A stretch of DNA of 53,410 nt, taken from contig SZPM01000018.1 of the NCBI GenBank assembly GCA_030263715.1, forward strand, positions 1 to 53,410, in the 5' to 3' direction. The stretch's first letter is position 1. Every line of letters starts with the position of its first letter. The DNA is from ATM1 sp003577165. Lineage in GTDB: Bacteria > Armatimonadota > Fimbriimonadia > Fimbriimonadales > ATM1. Both the position numbers and the translations under genes were made by a program. The notes beneath the pieces were generated by a model, which made no database searches, was not told where the DNA came from, and saw nothing but the letters and a program-made list of their open reading frames with translations. Positions 1 through 7,986 of this stretch are shown here, in pieces.

Positions 1-8
1 GCAGCCGA

Positions 9-96
9 CGAGCCCCGAAGGGGCGGCAAGCCTACAGCGAAGGGCGAAGCCCTGGGCAGGATCGCGGCCCAGGGACATGAGGCCTGTAGGGCCGAA
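9..96 (+). repeat. REP-like palindromic element, copy A
   Basis: A short palindrome (GCCCCGAAGGGGC, about 12-24) is followed by AGCGAAGGGCGAAGCCC (36-52), a CCCTGGG...CCCAGGG pairing (51-57 with 68-74) and CCTGTAGGGC (83-92). The same order of blocks recurs inverted at 241-325, so this is a diverged dispersed element rather than chance. It resembles REP/REPIN-type non-coding repeats. No RAYT transposase is present in the window. Confidence 0.5.
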
Positions 97-240
97 ATCC
101 TGTGTACGGCGTTCGCCTTATCCATGCCATCGCGTGTGTCGCGATTTCGTCGTCGCGGGATCACACGTGATCGTGTAATCCGTTCTGCCGTTGGGTCTTG
201 GAATTCACCGGCGGTGCATCCGACGAACGCGCGCGTGTCG

Positions 241-325
241 CCCTTACAGGGCTACGATGGTTGTGTGTCTTCGCGACTCCAGGGCCTCGCCCTTCGCTAT
301 AGAATCACGGCCCTCCGGGCCGTGG
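241..325 (-). repeat. REP-like palindromic element, copy B (inverted)
   Basis: Read on the minus strand this contains the same blocks as copy A in the same order: a GC palindrome (about 309-322), AGCGAAGGGCGAGGCCC (282-298, one mismatch to copy A) and CCCTGTAAGGGC (about 241-252). The 100-240 stretch between the copies holds no gene I can support. The inverted pair is the arrangement typical of REPIN-like doublets. Confidence 0.5.
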
Positions 326-347
326 CGGACGACGCCACCACGCGTCG

Positions 348-737
348 CTACTTCAACCTCTCCAACCGGCCTTTGCGCTTGACGATGTTCTTGTAATCCC
401 ACTGGATGTCTCGCGCCTTCGCGAGCCACCGCGCGAGGTCCGCGACGTCCACCTGCGATACGTCCGTGTAACGCGCTTCTGCCGCCTTGAACTTCCCCTC
501 GGGACTCAAGCCCTTCTCGTCAAACGACTGCCCGCTCCAGAACAGCAGGCGCACGCAGTCTTTCAACTTGCTGTAGCCGACGATCGGGTTGCCGTCGAGA
601 AACCAGACCGGATGGGCGTGCCACACCTTGTTCTGCGCATCGGGGAGGCCTCGGTCGATCTCACGCGCAAGCAGGTCGCAAATCTCCTTGTCCTTCGGGG
701 TTTGGGCGTCGTTGTACTTCGTCGTGTCCGGGTGCAT
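348..737 (-). CDS. DUF1801 (YdhG/YjbR-like) family protein
   Basis: Predicted 129-residue cytosolic protein of the DUF1801 fold, a small CyaY-like alpha/beta domain of unknown biochemical role that is often found in stress and accessory loci. Supporting features are the family-type segments WHAHPVWFLDGNPIVGYS and LLFWSGQSF in the middle, and a basic C-terminal helix. A possible -10 (TAAAAT at 750-755, minus strand) lies 12 bases before the ATG, so the leader would be only a few bases long. It stands alone between the REP-like elements and a divergent secreted-protein gene. The family call is fairly safe; the function is unknown. Confidence 0.75.
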   Translation of the reverse strand: MHPDTTKYNDAQTPKDKEICDLLAREIDRGLPDAQNKVWHAHPVWFLDGNPIVGYSKLKDCVRLLFWSGQSFDEKGLSPEGKFKAAEARYTDVSQVDVADLARWLAKARDIQWDYKNIVKRKGRLERLK

Positions 738-863
738 CGTCGCCCTCGGATTTTACGGCGCGGATCGCGCGGACGGGGGCGCCCCGCCCCTTAACCCACC
801 GGTTCGACGGCGCTGCCCTCCAATCCCGCAAGGACACCTGCCGGCGCCGCCGAATTCGTCCAC

Positions 864-1616
864 ATGCTCCTGCTCGCCGCAGTCCTCCAGTCGGCCCATG
901 TGTTCTACGACGGCTTCGAGTCCGGCAGCCTCGACAACTGGGGCGACCTCCGCGCGGCCAACATCCGCGTCGTCTCCACCGATCCATACAAGGGCGAGCG
1001 GTGCGTCGAGTACTCCGCCCCGATCGGCAAGGAGTCGGGCGGACACGCTGTCCGCTGGTTCATGCCTGGCTACGACGAGCTTTGGGTGCGATTCGCCGTC
1101 AAATTCGCGGACGATTTCGACCAGGGAAACCACATGCACCTTTGCGCGCTCGCAGGAAACCGATTGGACAACAAGTGGTCTTCCATGGGCAAAGCGGGAT
1201 TGAAGCCGAACGGCAGCGACTTTTTCGTAACAAACCTCGAACCGAACAGCGAGCGCAAATCGGTGCCCCCCCCTGGAACGCTCACGTTCTACTCGTATTG
1301 GCCGGACATGAAGATCTCACCGGACGGAAAGTATTGGGGCAATGTGCTGTTTTCGAATCCGAAAATACAGGTCCCGCGCGGCAAATGGGTCGTGATGCAG
1401 ATGTGGATGAAACTCAATCGTCCCGGCGCGTCCGACGGCGAACAAGCGTTCTGGATGGACGGCAAACTCGGAGGCAAGTGGAGCGGCATCCGATTTCGCG
1501 ACACGACGGACCTTCGCCTGAACTCGTTCAGCCTCGATCTGTACATCCACGACTCGCCGAAACTCAACCGTGTCTGGTTCGATGAAATCGAGATCAGCAC
1601 GAAGCCGTTCGAGTAA
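864..1616 (+). CDS. secreted lectin/polysaccharide-lyase-like jelly-roll protein
   Basis: A 250-residue protein with a short hydrophobic N-terminus (MLLLAAVLQSA) that looks like a signal peptide, so it is probably exported. The body begins FYDGFESGSLDNW and ends in a strand reading VWFDEIEIST. Both are typical edges of concanavalin-A-like jelly-roll domains found in PL14/PL20-type polysaccharide lyases and LamG-like proteins. The central aromatic, basic segments (HMHLCALAGN, LTFYSYWPDM) could line a carbohydrate cleft. I cannot identify catalytic residues, so lyase activity is only inferred. It is not obviously in an operon. Confidence 0.6.
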   Translation: MLLLAAVLQSAHVFYDGFESGSLDNWGDLRAANIRVVSTDPYKGERCVEYSAPIGKESGGHAVRWFMPGYDELWVRFAVKFADDFDQGNHMHLCALAGNRLDNKWSSMGKAGLKPNGSDFFVTNLEPNSERKSVPPPGTLTFYSYWPDMKISPDGKYWGNVLFSNPKIQVPRGKWVVMQMWMKLNRPGASDGEQAFWMDGKLGGKWSGIRFRDTTDLRLNSFSLDLYIHDSPKLNRVWFDEIEISTKPFE

Positions 1617-1777
1617 CCCCGCCGGCCCGCCGTAACCCCCGGCCTCAGAACCGAGGCCCAACCCGCGCACACCGCTCGATCTATCGCGTCTCCCCACTGC
1701 CCGCCTCCGCGGCCCCCTTGCGGCTCGCGCCGCCGACATGGAAAATTGCGCGGAAGACCACAATCAGGCAGGGCGCG

Positions 1778-2260
1778 ATGACCGCAGGGAAAGGCACGCT
1801 TGCAGAACTCCGACCCGATTTCGAACTCCTCGTCGGGCCCCTCTTCGACCTCTCCGAAACGCTCCTCCGGAAGCACGGAGACTTCCTGCCCCACGGTGCG
1901 GTACTCGATAACGGTGGCCAAGTCACGCTCGTCGCCGCGCCCCCGACAGGCGAATATGCGACCTCCACCGAGGTCCTGCCGCATCTACACGAAGCCCTTA
2001 GGGCGCACGCAAGAGATGTGAGCCTTCGTGCGGTCGCCGTCGCGGAAAGCGTCGAGGTCACGCTGGAGGGCAAGAAGGCGACAAGGGCGATCAAAGTTCT
2101 CGTCGAACACGCTCGCGGCCTCACCGTCGCGTTCTATATGCCGTTCGAAAAGAAACTGATGAGAGGATTCGTCATGGGCGAGATGTTCGGTGTGGAGGCT
2201 CAGGCCGAAGTGACACCTTGGGCTGCGCAATCTACGAACGCCAACCCAGAGCACGCATAG
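1778..2260 (+). CDS. hypothetical protein, about 160 residues
   Basis: No confident family. The start chosen is the ATG at 1778; an in-frame TTG at 1718 would add 20 basic residues that look non-native. The protein has the pattern HGDFLPHGAVLDNGGQVTLVAA near residue 30, followed by alternating charged strands. This resembles small alpha/beta proteins found next to secretion or immunity genes in many soil bacteria, but that is only a resemblance. No signal peptide or membrane segment is visible. The gene is followed by an 87-base gap and then the YwqG-like gene, and may be co-transcribed with it. Confidence 0.6.
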   Translation: MTAGKGTLAELRPDFELLVGPLFDLSETLLRKHGDFLPHGAVLDNGGQVTLVAAPPTGEYATSTEVLPHLHEALRAHARDVSLRAVAVAESVEVTLEGKKATRAIKVLVEHARGLTVAFYMPFEKKLMRGFVMGEMFGVEAQAEVTPWAAQSTNANPEHA

Positions 2261-2347
2261 ATTGCGAACGCACACGAAAATGCGAACTGACACCGAGCGA
2301 GCCGGTGCGCGACTTCGAGAAGTGGGGAATTCCGTTTGGATAGAGCC

Positions 2348-3118
2348 ATGTTCTGGAAAATCGACTGCTTCGTTGGAACGGTGACTCGATCCATCACGCC
2401 GATCGCATCAGCAGTGTTCAAACTGGGCGGAAAGCCCGTTTTCGTCTCGCACGTCGAGGAACCGAAATGCGAGCGCTGCGGTCAGAACATGGACTTCATA
2501 GGACAGATCCCCTTGAAATCACCGCTGAAATTCTCGAAGCGATTTGCGATGGCATATCTGTTCATGTGCCCCGGAAAGTTCGACGAGCGTGTAGGGCTCG
2601 AATGCGAGACTTGGGAAGCGTTCTCCGGAGCGAATGCGGTCATCCTACAAGAAGACCACGGTCGCGCGCTCATTGCCGAGGGACCGCATAGATACGTTGA
2701 TTACGAAGTTCGTCTACAGCGCCTTCCCGAGCCGAACGTAGACGTAACCGATGAGAGAATCAGCGAACGCGAGGCAGCGCAAGTGTCGGAGGACACGAAG
2801 ATCGGGGGAGTGCCCGCATGGTTACAGATGAACGAAACGCCCGCGTGCCCAATGTGCGGGCTGCCAATGCGATTCGTTGCTCAGATCTCCGCTGAGCCCG
2901 ACGGCCCTCTTCCAGCGGACACGTGGGACGCCGTAACCCCGTCGTCTCGCCGGTGGGATGACGCAACTCCGGCGGTGCCCGTAACCCGGTCGTCTCGCAG
3001 ATGGGACGATAAGAACAATCACGCCTTCTTCGATTTCGGGGATGTCGGACTCGGCTACGTTTTCGTCTGCGCCAGAGACTGCACGAACCGCGGCGCCTTC
3101 CTCTGGCAGTGCTCGTGA
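2348..3118 (+). CDS. DUF1963/YwqG-like protein with CxxC zinc knuckles
   Basis: About 256 residues. It has the DUF1963 (YwqG) hallmark LGGKPVFVS followed by two CxxC knuckles, each leading into a strand: CERCGQNMDFIGQIP near residue 42 and CPMCGLPMRFVAQIS near residue 170. It therefore looks like two repeats of a zinc-binding module. The C-terminus (GYVFVCARDCTNRGAFLWQCS) supplies further Cys. Between the second module and the C-terminus an in-frame nucleotide repeat inserts SSRRWDD twice. The start is uncertain: TTG at 2336 is four codons upstream. Function is unknown; these proteins often occur in toxin-immunity neighbourhoods. Confidence 0.6.
   Translation: MFWKIDCFVGTVTRSITPIASAVFKLGGKPVFVSHVEEPKCERCGQNMDFIGQIPLKSPLKFSKRFAMAYLFMCPGKFDERVGLECETWEAFSGANAVILQEDHGRALIAEGPHRYVDYEVRLQRLPEPNVDVTDERISEREAAQVSEDTKIGGVPAWLQMNETPACPMCGLPMRFVAQISAEPDGPLPADTWDAVTPSSRRWDDATPAVPVTRSSRRWDDKNNHAFFDFGDVGLGYVFVCARDCTNRGAFLWQCS
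2933..2998 (+). repeat. in-frame tandem hairpin repeat inside the YwqG-like gene
   Basis: The 18-base unit GTAACCC[C/G]GTCGTCTCGC occurs at 2933-2950 and again at 2981-2998, one mismatch apart, with a 48-base (16-codon) period. Each unit is followed by a partial complement (GGTGGGATGACG, ATGGGACGA), so each can fold as a hairpin if G-U pairs are allowed. The period is a multiple of three, so the reading frame survives and the encoded SSRRWDD is duplicated. Confidence 0.65.
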
Positions 3119-3188
3119 CGTCGGTCCGCACGACATCACTCTGCCCCCGCGAGTTCACCCACGCCGCAAGCATCGGTGGCGTTGAACT

Positions 3189-4067
3189 ATGCCATCCTTT
3201 TCACAAATGAACGGTGAGCGTTCGAACCGCTACATTCGGGTTTACGGCACCCTCCTGGAAGTCCTTCGCGAGAAGGGCGGCGAGGGGCCTGCCAGAGAGA
3301 TCATGCGTGAAGTAGCAGATCGGTGTTTCAAAGACACTCCCGAACGACATCGCGTCCTACGCGGAGGTGAAAACGCGGCAGAGATAGAGGTCGCTTGGGC
3401 CCGCAACAACTTGAAAGTAGCAGGTTTGATCGATGCTTCGACTCGTGGCGTATGGCGTCTTACGCAAAAGGGCTGGGAGACGAAAGTCGAGTCCCTGGAA
3501 GAGGCCCGGAAAATTGGTCGCTATAGCCAGATCACAAAGCGCTTGCGACAGGAAGAAGGCAGTGGCGAAGATGAGGAAGAGGGTCCAGAGACCGAACAAG
3601 AGTCGCCCGACCTGCTTGAAGTCCTGTTGCACCTAAACCCCGAGGGGTTTGAACGCCTTTGCCAACTAGTGTTGCGCCGTGCAGGGTTCGAGGAGGTGGA
3701 AGTGACAGGACGTTCTGGCGACGGCGGAATCGACGGGCATGGCGTACTCCAGGTCAACGAGTTGGTTTCGTTCCATGTGCTGTTCCAGTGCAAAAGATAC
3801 AAAGGGACAGTGGGCCCAGCAGAGATCAGGAACTTCCGCGGGGCGATGAGCGGCAGGACGGATAAGGGGATATTTCTCACGACTGGCGACTTCACGAGGG
3901 AGGCACGCCTGGAGGCGCGGAGAGACGGCGTCCCGCCGATCGAACTCGTGGACGGACAATCGTTGTGCCGGCTCATGGAGCGACTCGGGATCGGCGTCCG
4001 GCCGCGCACCATCTACGAAGTCGATCTTTCGTTTTTTGAACCGTTCGGCCTTCCTTCCGACACGTGA
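3189..4067 (+). CDS. mrr: Mrr-like type IV restriction endonuclease
   Basis: A 292-residue protein with an N-terminal winged-helix Mrr_N domain (about residues 15-100, ending VWRLTQKGWE). An acidic linker (residues 122-140) leads to a C-terminal Mrr_cat nuclease domain of the PD-(D/E)xK superfamily. Catalytic signatures are visible: GDGGIDG with D182, and QCK with Q200 and K202. Mrr enzymes cleave modified foreign DNA. No partner methylase is nearby, as expected for a type IV enzyme. It lies convergent to a Fic gene in the accessory stretch next to tRNA-Asn. The 176-base gap that follows (4068-4243) shows nothing I can name. Confidence 0.88.
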   Translation: MPSFSQMNGERSNRYIRVYGTLLEVLREKGGEGPAREIMREVADRCFKDTPERHRVLRGGENAAEIEVAWARNNLKVAGLIDASTRGVWRLTQKGWETKVESLEEARKIGRYSQITKRLRQEEGSGEDEEEGPETEQESPDLLEVLLHLNPEGFERLCQLVLRRAGFEEVEVTGRSGDGGIDGHGVLQVNELVSFHVLFQCKRYKGTVGPAEIRNFRGAMSGRTDKGIFLTTGDFTREARLEARRDGVPPIELVDGQSLCRLMERLGIGVRPRTIYEVDLSFFEPFGLPSDT

Positions 4068-4243
4068 CGCTTTCAGAAACCCGATTGGCCAATCCGAACG
4101 CCCAGAGGGGCCACTCGTCAAAGCGCCCTTTGGCAGCGTAGAGACAGGGCAGCCTCCTCAACAATCGCCGACGATATCTCCCCGCGTTGCTTTACGACGC
4201 GCCGGGTACCTGCTCTGGCCAAATCGAGGCATCCCCTCACGTA

Positions 4244-5335
4244 TTAGTCCACGCTAGGCTCAAGGGATAGCGCGTTCAGTAGTCGAAGATTGAGAAATAG
4301 TCGTTCTCTGCCGTATTTAATGCTCTTCAGTATCCCCAAGCGTTCGAGCTCTCGAAGATAAGCCGATGCTGTGTTGCGTTTGGCGATGCCCACATTCTCC
4401 AGGTGGCAGATACGCGTATAGGGCCTCGCGAACACGGTTTCGATGAGTTCGTGTTTGAATCTCCTCTGCATCCCTCTCCGAGCGACGTCAACTGCCCGTT
4501 CCACTTCGTTGTAGACCCTATGGAGCATCTCTAGTGTCATATGGGCCGTCGACTCAACTGCTTTCAACATGAAGAGAATCCACGACTCCCAATCGTCCTC
4601 TTCTGTTACACGACGCAACAGACGGTAGTATTCCGGCTTTTCGCGCAGAATGTACCAACTCAGATATAGAACGGGGACGTTTAGAAGCCTCTGTTGGATC
4701 AGAGCGAGGATGTTGAGGACGCGGCCGGTTCTCCCATTCCCGTCAGGAAACGGATGGATGGCCTCGAACTGCCGGTGCGCAGCTGCCATGGCAATGAGTG
4801 GATCTACAGAGCGATCCTCGGCCAAGAACCTGCACAGATCATCGAGCATCGACAAGATCCTCTCTCGTCCGACGGGCGGAGTGTAGATCACCTCTTGCGT
4901 CCGGTCGTTCACGATTTGGCAGCCTGGCAGTGCTCGAATTTCGATATCCGCGCCCTTTAGGATCTTCGCCAACTCGACCACCAGACTGGGTCGGATGGGG
5001 TGGCCACTCTTTAGGTCGTGGTATCCGTGCCACAGTGCCTCCCCATATCGGAGTACCTCCCGTGTCTGTGGGTCGGAGTATTCGGGATCGAAGTCTAAGG
5101 CCCGGTAGAGCGCGTCGCTTGTCGTGACGACGTTCTCGATCTCGCTTGAGGCACGCGCTTCTTGCAGGAGTATTGCCCTCAGGAGAACCACCTGGTTTGG
5201 CACGAGAGGCCCGGCAGCCTGTAGAGCGGTCAGATTTCGGCTGGCCGCTATTGCTTGCTTCAGTGTTGCCTGTGTCTCCAGCTTCTCAACCGGAATCGGG
5301 GGCAGGTCGTTGTGCGGCTGATCCGGTCTGTACAT
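4244..5335 (-). CDS. Fic family protein (AMP-transferase), self-inhibited class II type
   Basis: A 363-residue protein. An N-terminal Fic_N region contains SSEIEN at residues 63-68, which fits the inhibitory helix motif (S/T)xxxE(G/N) of class II Fic proteins. The Fic core motif HPFPDGNGRTGR is complete at residues 194-205, so the enzyme should be active in transferring AMP to a protein hydroxyl. The C-terminal 70 residues form a winged helix (ICHLENVGIAKRNTASAYLRELERLG), suggesting DNA binding or autoregulation. The start chosen is the ATG at 5335, directly after a -10-like CATAAT; a TTG two codons upstream is less likely. No antitoxin gene is needed for this class. Confidence 0.88.
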   Translation of the reverse strand: MYRPDQPHNDLPPIPVEKLETQATLKQAIAASRNLTALQAAGPLVPNQVVLLRAILLQEARASSEIENVVTTSDALYRALDFDPEYSDPQTREVLRYGEALWHGYHDLKSGHPIRPSLVVELAKILKGADIEIRALPGCQIVNDRTQEVIYTPPVGRERILSMLDDLCRFLAEDRSVDPLIAMAAAHRQFEAIHPFPDGNGRTGRVLNILALIQQRLLNVPVLYLSWYILREKPEYYRLLRRVTEEDDWESWILFMLKAVESTAHMTLEMLHRVYNEVERAVDVARRGMQRRFKHELIETVFARPYTRICHLENVGIAKRNTASAYLRELERLGILKSIKYGRERLFLNLRLLNALSLEPSVD

Positions 5336-5340
5336 ACCCA

Positions 5341-5346
5341 ATTATG
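5341..5346 (-). promoter_or_regulatory. -10-like element of the Fic gene
   Basis: The minus strand reads GTGCATAAT, then TGGGT, then the ATG at 5335. The hexamer CATAAT sits five bases from the start codon, with no Shine-Dalgarno sequence between, which suggests a leaderless or nearly leaderless transcript. No convincing -35 is seen. Confidence 0.4.
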
Positions 5347-5715
5347 CACTCGAAATGGCCGGTTCGTGTGCATATTCCGACGATCTGCACAAACTGTGTG
5401 CACGTCTCCACCTCTCCGCTCGGGCCGCCATGGCCCCGCGCCTGCCGTGCGAACCGCCACGGCTCCAGAAGAGTAAGTGCGCGTCTACAGGGGTTCTCCA
5501 CAACCTCGGCGCCCGAACGCAACGCGTCCCAATCGCCCACGAATGGCAGGGGCTGGAAGCAACCTCGAGGGAGTCCCCGCGGGTAGTCAGATCGGCAGTG
5601 GGGATTCCGATCTAGCCATGATCCGGCCCGGCAACTGCGTGCCGGTCTGCGTGCCAGGATGGACAGCGGGGTTGGCTTGAGGAGGCTGGATCTCCCCGAT
5701 TCGTACTTGAAAGAG
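5347..5715. other. intergenic, no gene supported
   Basis: A stretch of about 370 bases between the Fic promoter and tRNA-Asn. The open frames here overlap one another on both strands and have no recognisable protein content. I saw no terminator with a T-run and no direct repeat of the tRNA 3' end that would mark an attachment site. Confidence 0.5.
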
Positions 5716-5790
5716 TGGCTGCCGCAGTAGGATTCGAACCTACGACCCGCTGATTAACAGTCAGCTGCTCTACCACTGAGCTATGCGGCA
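5716..5790 (-). tRNA. tRNA-Asn (anticodon GTT)
   Basis: The minus strand folds as a cloverleaf. The acceptor stem TGCCGCA/TGCGGCA is perfect, the D-arm contains AGCTCAGTGGTAGAGC, and the anticodon stem GCTGA/TCAGC closes the loop CTGTTAA, giving GTT. The T-arm reads GGTTCGAATCC, the discriminator is G, and CCA is encoded (5716-5718). The accessory genes lie on its 3' side. Confidence 0.96.
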
Positions 5791-5849
5791 GCGTTGGGGC
5801 GCGAAATTCTACCCTTAGGTATCGGAGACCCCGGCCCCGTGCGACACCC

Positions 5850-6812
5850 TCACGGGCCCCCCGAATCCTCAGGCGCGCGCCGATAAACCTCCGTGCTCAC
5901 GTACTTGAACCCGCTGTCCGTTGCCGTGGTCACCACCGTCCGCCCCTCGCCCAATCGCTCCGCCACTCGCAGTGCGGCCGCGACGTTCGCGCCGCTCGAC
6001 GCCCCCGCGAAGATCCCCTCGATAGCCGCGAGCCTCCTGGCCATGTCGTGCGCGTCCGCCGACGCAACCGACTCAACCCTGTCCACAGCAGAACCATCCC
6101 AAGCGGGCGGCAGAAAACCGAGCCCGATCCCTTCGATCCGATGCCCGCCCGTGCGTCCCTCGGAGATCACGGGTGACTCGGCCGGCTCCACCGCGACGAC
6201 CTCGATCTCCGGTCGCTTCCGCCGCAGAGCCGCCGCGACTCCCAAGATGCCGTGCGCGGTTCCCACGCTCTCGACATACGCGTCCACCTGACCGTCGGAC
6301 TGCTCCCAAATCTCCTCGCCCAGAGAGTGGTAGCCCCGAGTCGCATCGTTGTTGTTCAGTTGATCCGTCCAGTAGGCCCGGCGCTCCTCGGCGATCTCGG
6401 ATGCACGCGCGATCATCGCTCGAAACAGGTCCGCCGTGATCTTCCCATCGGGGCAGGAAACGATCTCGATCTCCGCGCCGAACGCCGCCATCTGGTCCCG
6501 CTTCTCCTGGCTGAACGCGTCCGAAGTCACCAGGAAGATCGGATGCCCGAGCGCTGAACACACCAACGCGAGCGACGTCCCGGTGCTGCCTCCCGTGTAC
6601 TCCACCACCGGTTGGCCGGGCGCGAGCCGCCCGTCCCGTCGCGCCGACTGGATCACCTCCAGGGCCATCCGGTCCTTCTTGCTCCCCGTCGGATTTGCGC
6701 CTTCAATCTTGACCAGCACGCGCGCCATTCCTGGCCGAACGAGTGAGCGCAACTGAACCATGGGAGTGCCGCCGATCGCCTCCAAAATGGATCCGCAAAC
6801 CCCTCGCATCAT
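5850..6812 (-). CDS. cysteine synthase family PLP enzyme
   Basis: A 320-residue fold-type II PLP enzyme that would make cysteine from an activated serine (O-acetyl- or O-phosphoserine) and sulfide. The N-terminus has the IGGTPMVQL motif. The PLP lysine is K46 in NPTGSKKDRMA, the asparagine/threonine loop is YTGGSTGTSLA, and the phosphate-binding loop reads SVGTAHG where most members have GTGGT. The C-terminal half keeps EGIFAGASSGANVAAA. The ATG at 6812 is chosen because a TAGACT hexamer lies seven bases upstream. Substrate preference, including a possible cystathionine beta-synthase-like role, cannot be told from sequence alone. It is a single-gene unit. Confidence 0.85.
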   Translation of the reverse strand: MMRGVCGSILEAIGGTPMVQLRSLVRPGMARVLVKIEGANPTGSKKDRMALEVIQSARRDGRLAPGQPVVEYTGGSTGTSLALVCSALGHPIFLVTSDAFSQEKRDQMAAFGAEIEIVSCPDGKITADLFRAMIARASEIAEERRAYWTDQLNNNDATRGYHSLGEEIWEQSDGQVDAYVESVGTAHGILGVAAALRRKRPEIEVVAVEPAESPVISEGRTGGHRIEGIGLGFLPPAWDGSAVDRVESVASADAHDMARRLAAIEGIFAGASSGANVAAALRVAERLGEGRTVVTTATDSGFKYVSTEVYRRAPEDSGGP

Positions 6813-6819
6813 CCGGGCG

Positions 6820-6825
6820 AGTCTA
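6820..6825 (-). promoter_or_regulatory. -10-like element of the cysteine synthase gene
   Basis: TAGACT on the minus strand followed by exactly seven bases and then ATG (6812). This is the same geometry as at pyrR and at the ROK-like gene, which suggests a leaderless mRNA. No Shine-Dalgarno sequence fits in the gap. Confidence 0.45.
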
Positions 6826-7130
6826 CTTGCCACCACCCCGCGACGGCGGCCGGCACCGTGGAACCCCCTGGAAGCCCGAGCTGCCGGTTGATCCGTGCGA
6901 AGCGTTCAGGAAGCGCAACCTGACGATTGACACTCGTGCGGCAGGTGTCCCAAGAACTGTCGACGCCGCACGCAGGGCGACCTGGAACGGAGGATACGGA
7001 CTCGGCCAAAGCGTCTCTCCGCGCCGTTGCGCCCAACCGGCAGTGCCTCCGGTGCGCACGAACGTGCACGCTTTCCCACACGCGGAGCGTGCAGCGTGCA
7101 ACCGTGCACCCCCGGGGGCGGACGGCGGGG
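6826..7130. other. intergenic, one hairpin
   Basis: About 300 bases with no supportable gene. It holds an 8-bp perfect inverted repeat, TGCACGCT (7065-7072) with AGCGTGCA (7086-7093), and a CCCCCGGGGG block just beyond. Together these may act as the 3' end of the minus-strand DCC gene. There is no T-run. Confidence 0.4.
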
Positions 7131-7484
7131 TCAGCCGATCGTACAGCGGCCGAAGAGGAGGTGGCGGGTTCGGGCCACAAGCCGGTAGCCCACCGCTGCA
7201 AGCCAGAGAAGAGGCGGAACACCAAGCACGGCAGACAGGGCGCGCGCCCACCGGGGCCCGAGCCGCATGACGGCAAGCCAGGCGCGCACTCCGACCACTC
7301 GGCCCGACGGCATCTCAAGGACAACGTCGCCTGCCGAAGGGCCGTCCTCGAGCGGCATGGCAACCACACGGTTGCCTGTCATCGCCTCGGCGGCCTTCGC
7401 CGATCCGGCACATAGGCGGCAGGTCTCGTCGTAAAGCAGCCGAAGGCCCGCCTCGTCGGTCGTACCGGAGCCGAAGTTCGCCAT
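7131..7484 (-). CDS. DCC family thiol-disulfide oxidoreductase (DUF393)
   Basis: A 117-residue protein with the family-defining YDETCRLC near residue 18, matching the DxxCxxC signature of DUF393 proteins, and a small thioredoxin-like fold after it. A hydrophobic segment (SAVLGVPPLLWLAAVGYRLVA, residues 84-104) may associate with the membrane. The start ATG at 7484 is the last start before the DCC motif, and a weak -10 (TAGGGT, 7492-7497) sits seven bases upstream. The partner thiol system is unknown. It is divergent from the rpsF operon. Confidence 0.82.
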   Translation of the reverse strand: MANFGSGTTDEAGLRLLYDETCRLCAGSAKAAEAMTGNRVVAMPLEDGPSAGDVVLEMPSGRVVGVRAWLAVMRLGPRWARALSAVLGVPPLLWLAAVGYRLVARTRHLLFGRCTIG

Positions 7485-7591
7485 CGCGTACACCCTATCG
7501 TACGCGAACGAACCGGCGGCGTGCCAGGAGCGAGCACAAAGTGAAGAGAAGCGCAACCGCAAGGTTGCCCACAGCCCAACGGTCCCAGGAC

Positions 7592-7620
7592 TTGGATGAA
7601 GGGGCGAGCGGAGGTATCCT
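7592..7620 (+). promoter_or_regulatory. sigma-70 type promoter of the rpsF-ssb operon
   Basis: TTGGAT (7592-7597), a 17-base spacer, then TATCCT (7615-7620). The predicted transcript start is near 7627, giving a leader of about 50 bases that carries AAGGAGG at 7669-7675. This is the conventional counterpart to the leaderless-looking promoters elsewhere in the window. Confidence 0.5.
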
Positions 7621-7679
7621 ATCGCCTCGTCCTTCTTGCCCCCGGTGCGCCGAGGGGCCGGAGACCACAAGGAGGAAAC

Positions 7680-7982
7680 ATGACAGAAACACAATTGCGC
7701 GCTTACGAGGCCCTGTTCATCGTCCCGGCCAACGCCGACGATGCGTCCATCAAGACCATGCTCGAGAAGCACACCAAGTTCATCGAGGAGCAGGGGGGGA
7801 AGGTGGAGAAAGCCGAGAAATGGGAAAAGCGCAAACTCGCCTATCCCATTCGGGGCCACAGCGAAGGCAACTACTGTCTAATCTTGTTCGACGCGCCCGC
7901 GCATGTGCCGGCAGAGTTGACGAGGATCTTCCGAATCAGCGACGACATTATCCGCGGACGCGTGTACCTTCGGGAGAAGTAA
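7680..7982 (+). CDS. rpsF: 30S ribosomal protein S6
   Basis: A 100-residue protein with the S6 architecture: YEALFIVPANADD strand, helix DASIKTMLEKHTKFIEEQGG, then KWEKRKLAYPIRGHSEGNYCLILF and a C-terminal strand. S6 binds 16S rRNA with S18 in the small subunit platform. The start is fixed by AAGGAGG at 7669-7675; an upstream in-frame ATG would add unrelated residues. It is followed four bases later by ssb, the usual rpsF-ssb pairing. rpsR, often third, is absent here and replaced by a sugar isomerase gene. Confidence 0.96.
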   Translation: MTETQLRAYEALFIVPANADDASIKTMLEKHTKFIEEQGGKVEKAEKWEKRKLAYPIRGHSEGNYCLILFDAPAHVPAELTRIFRISDDIIRGRVYLREK

Positions 7983-7986
7983 AAGC

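Noticed and set aside
589..1203. Plus-strand open frame of about 200 codons at the left end
   Set aside because: It overlaps the DUF1801 gene antisense and the exported lectin-like gene in another frame. Its Ser/Pro/Arg-rich composition is typical of a shadow frame.
1..5715. Integrated phage or insertion sequence at tRNA-Asn
   Set aside because: No integrase, transposase, phage structural gene or direct repeat of the tRNA 3' end was found. Only an island-like gene set remains.
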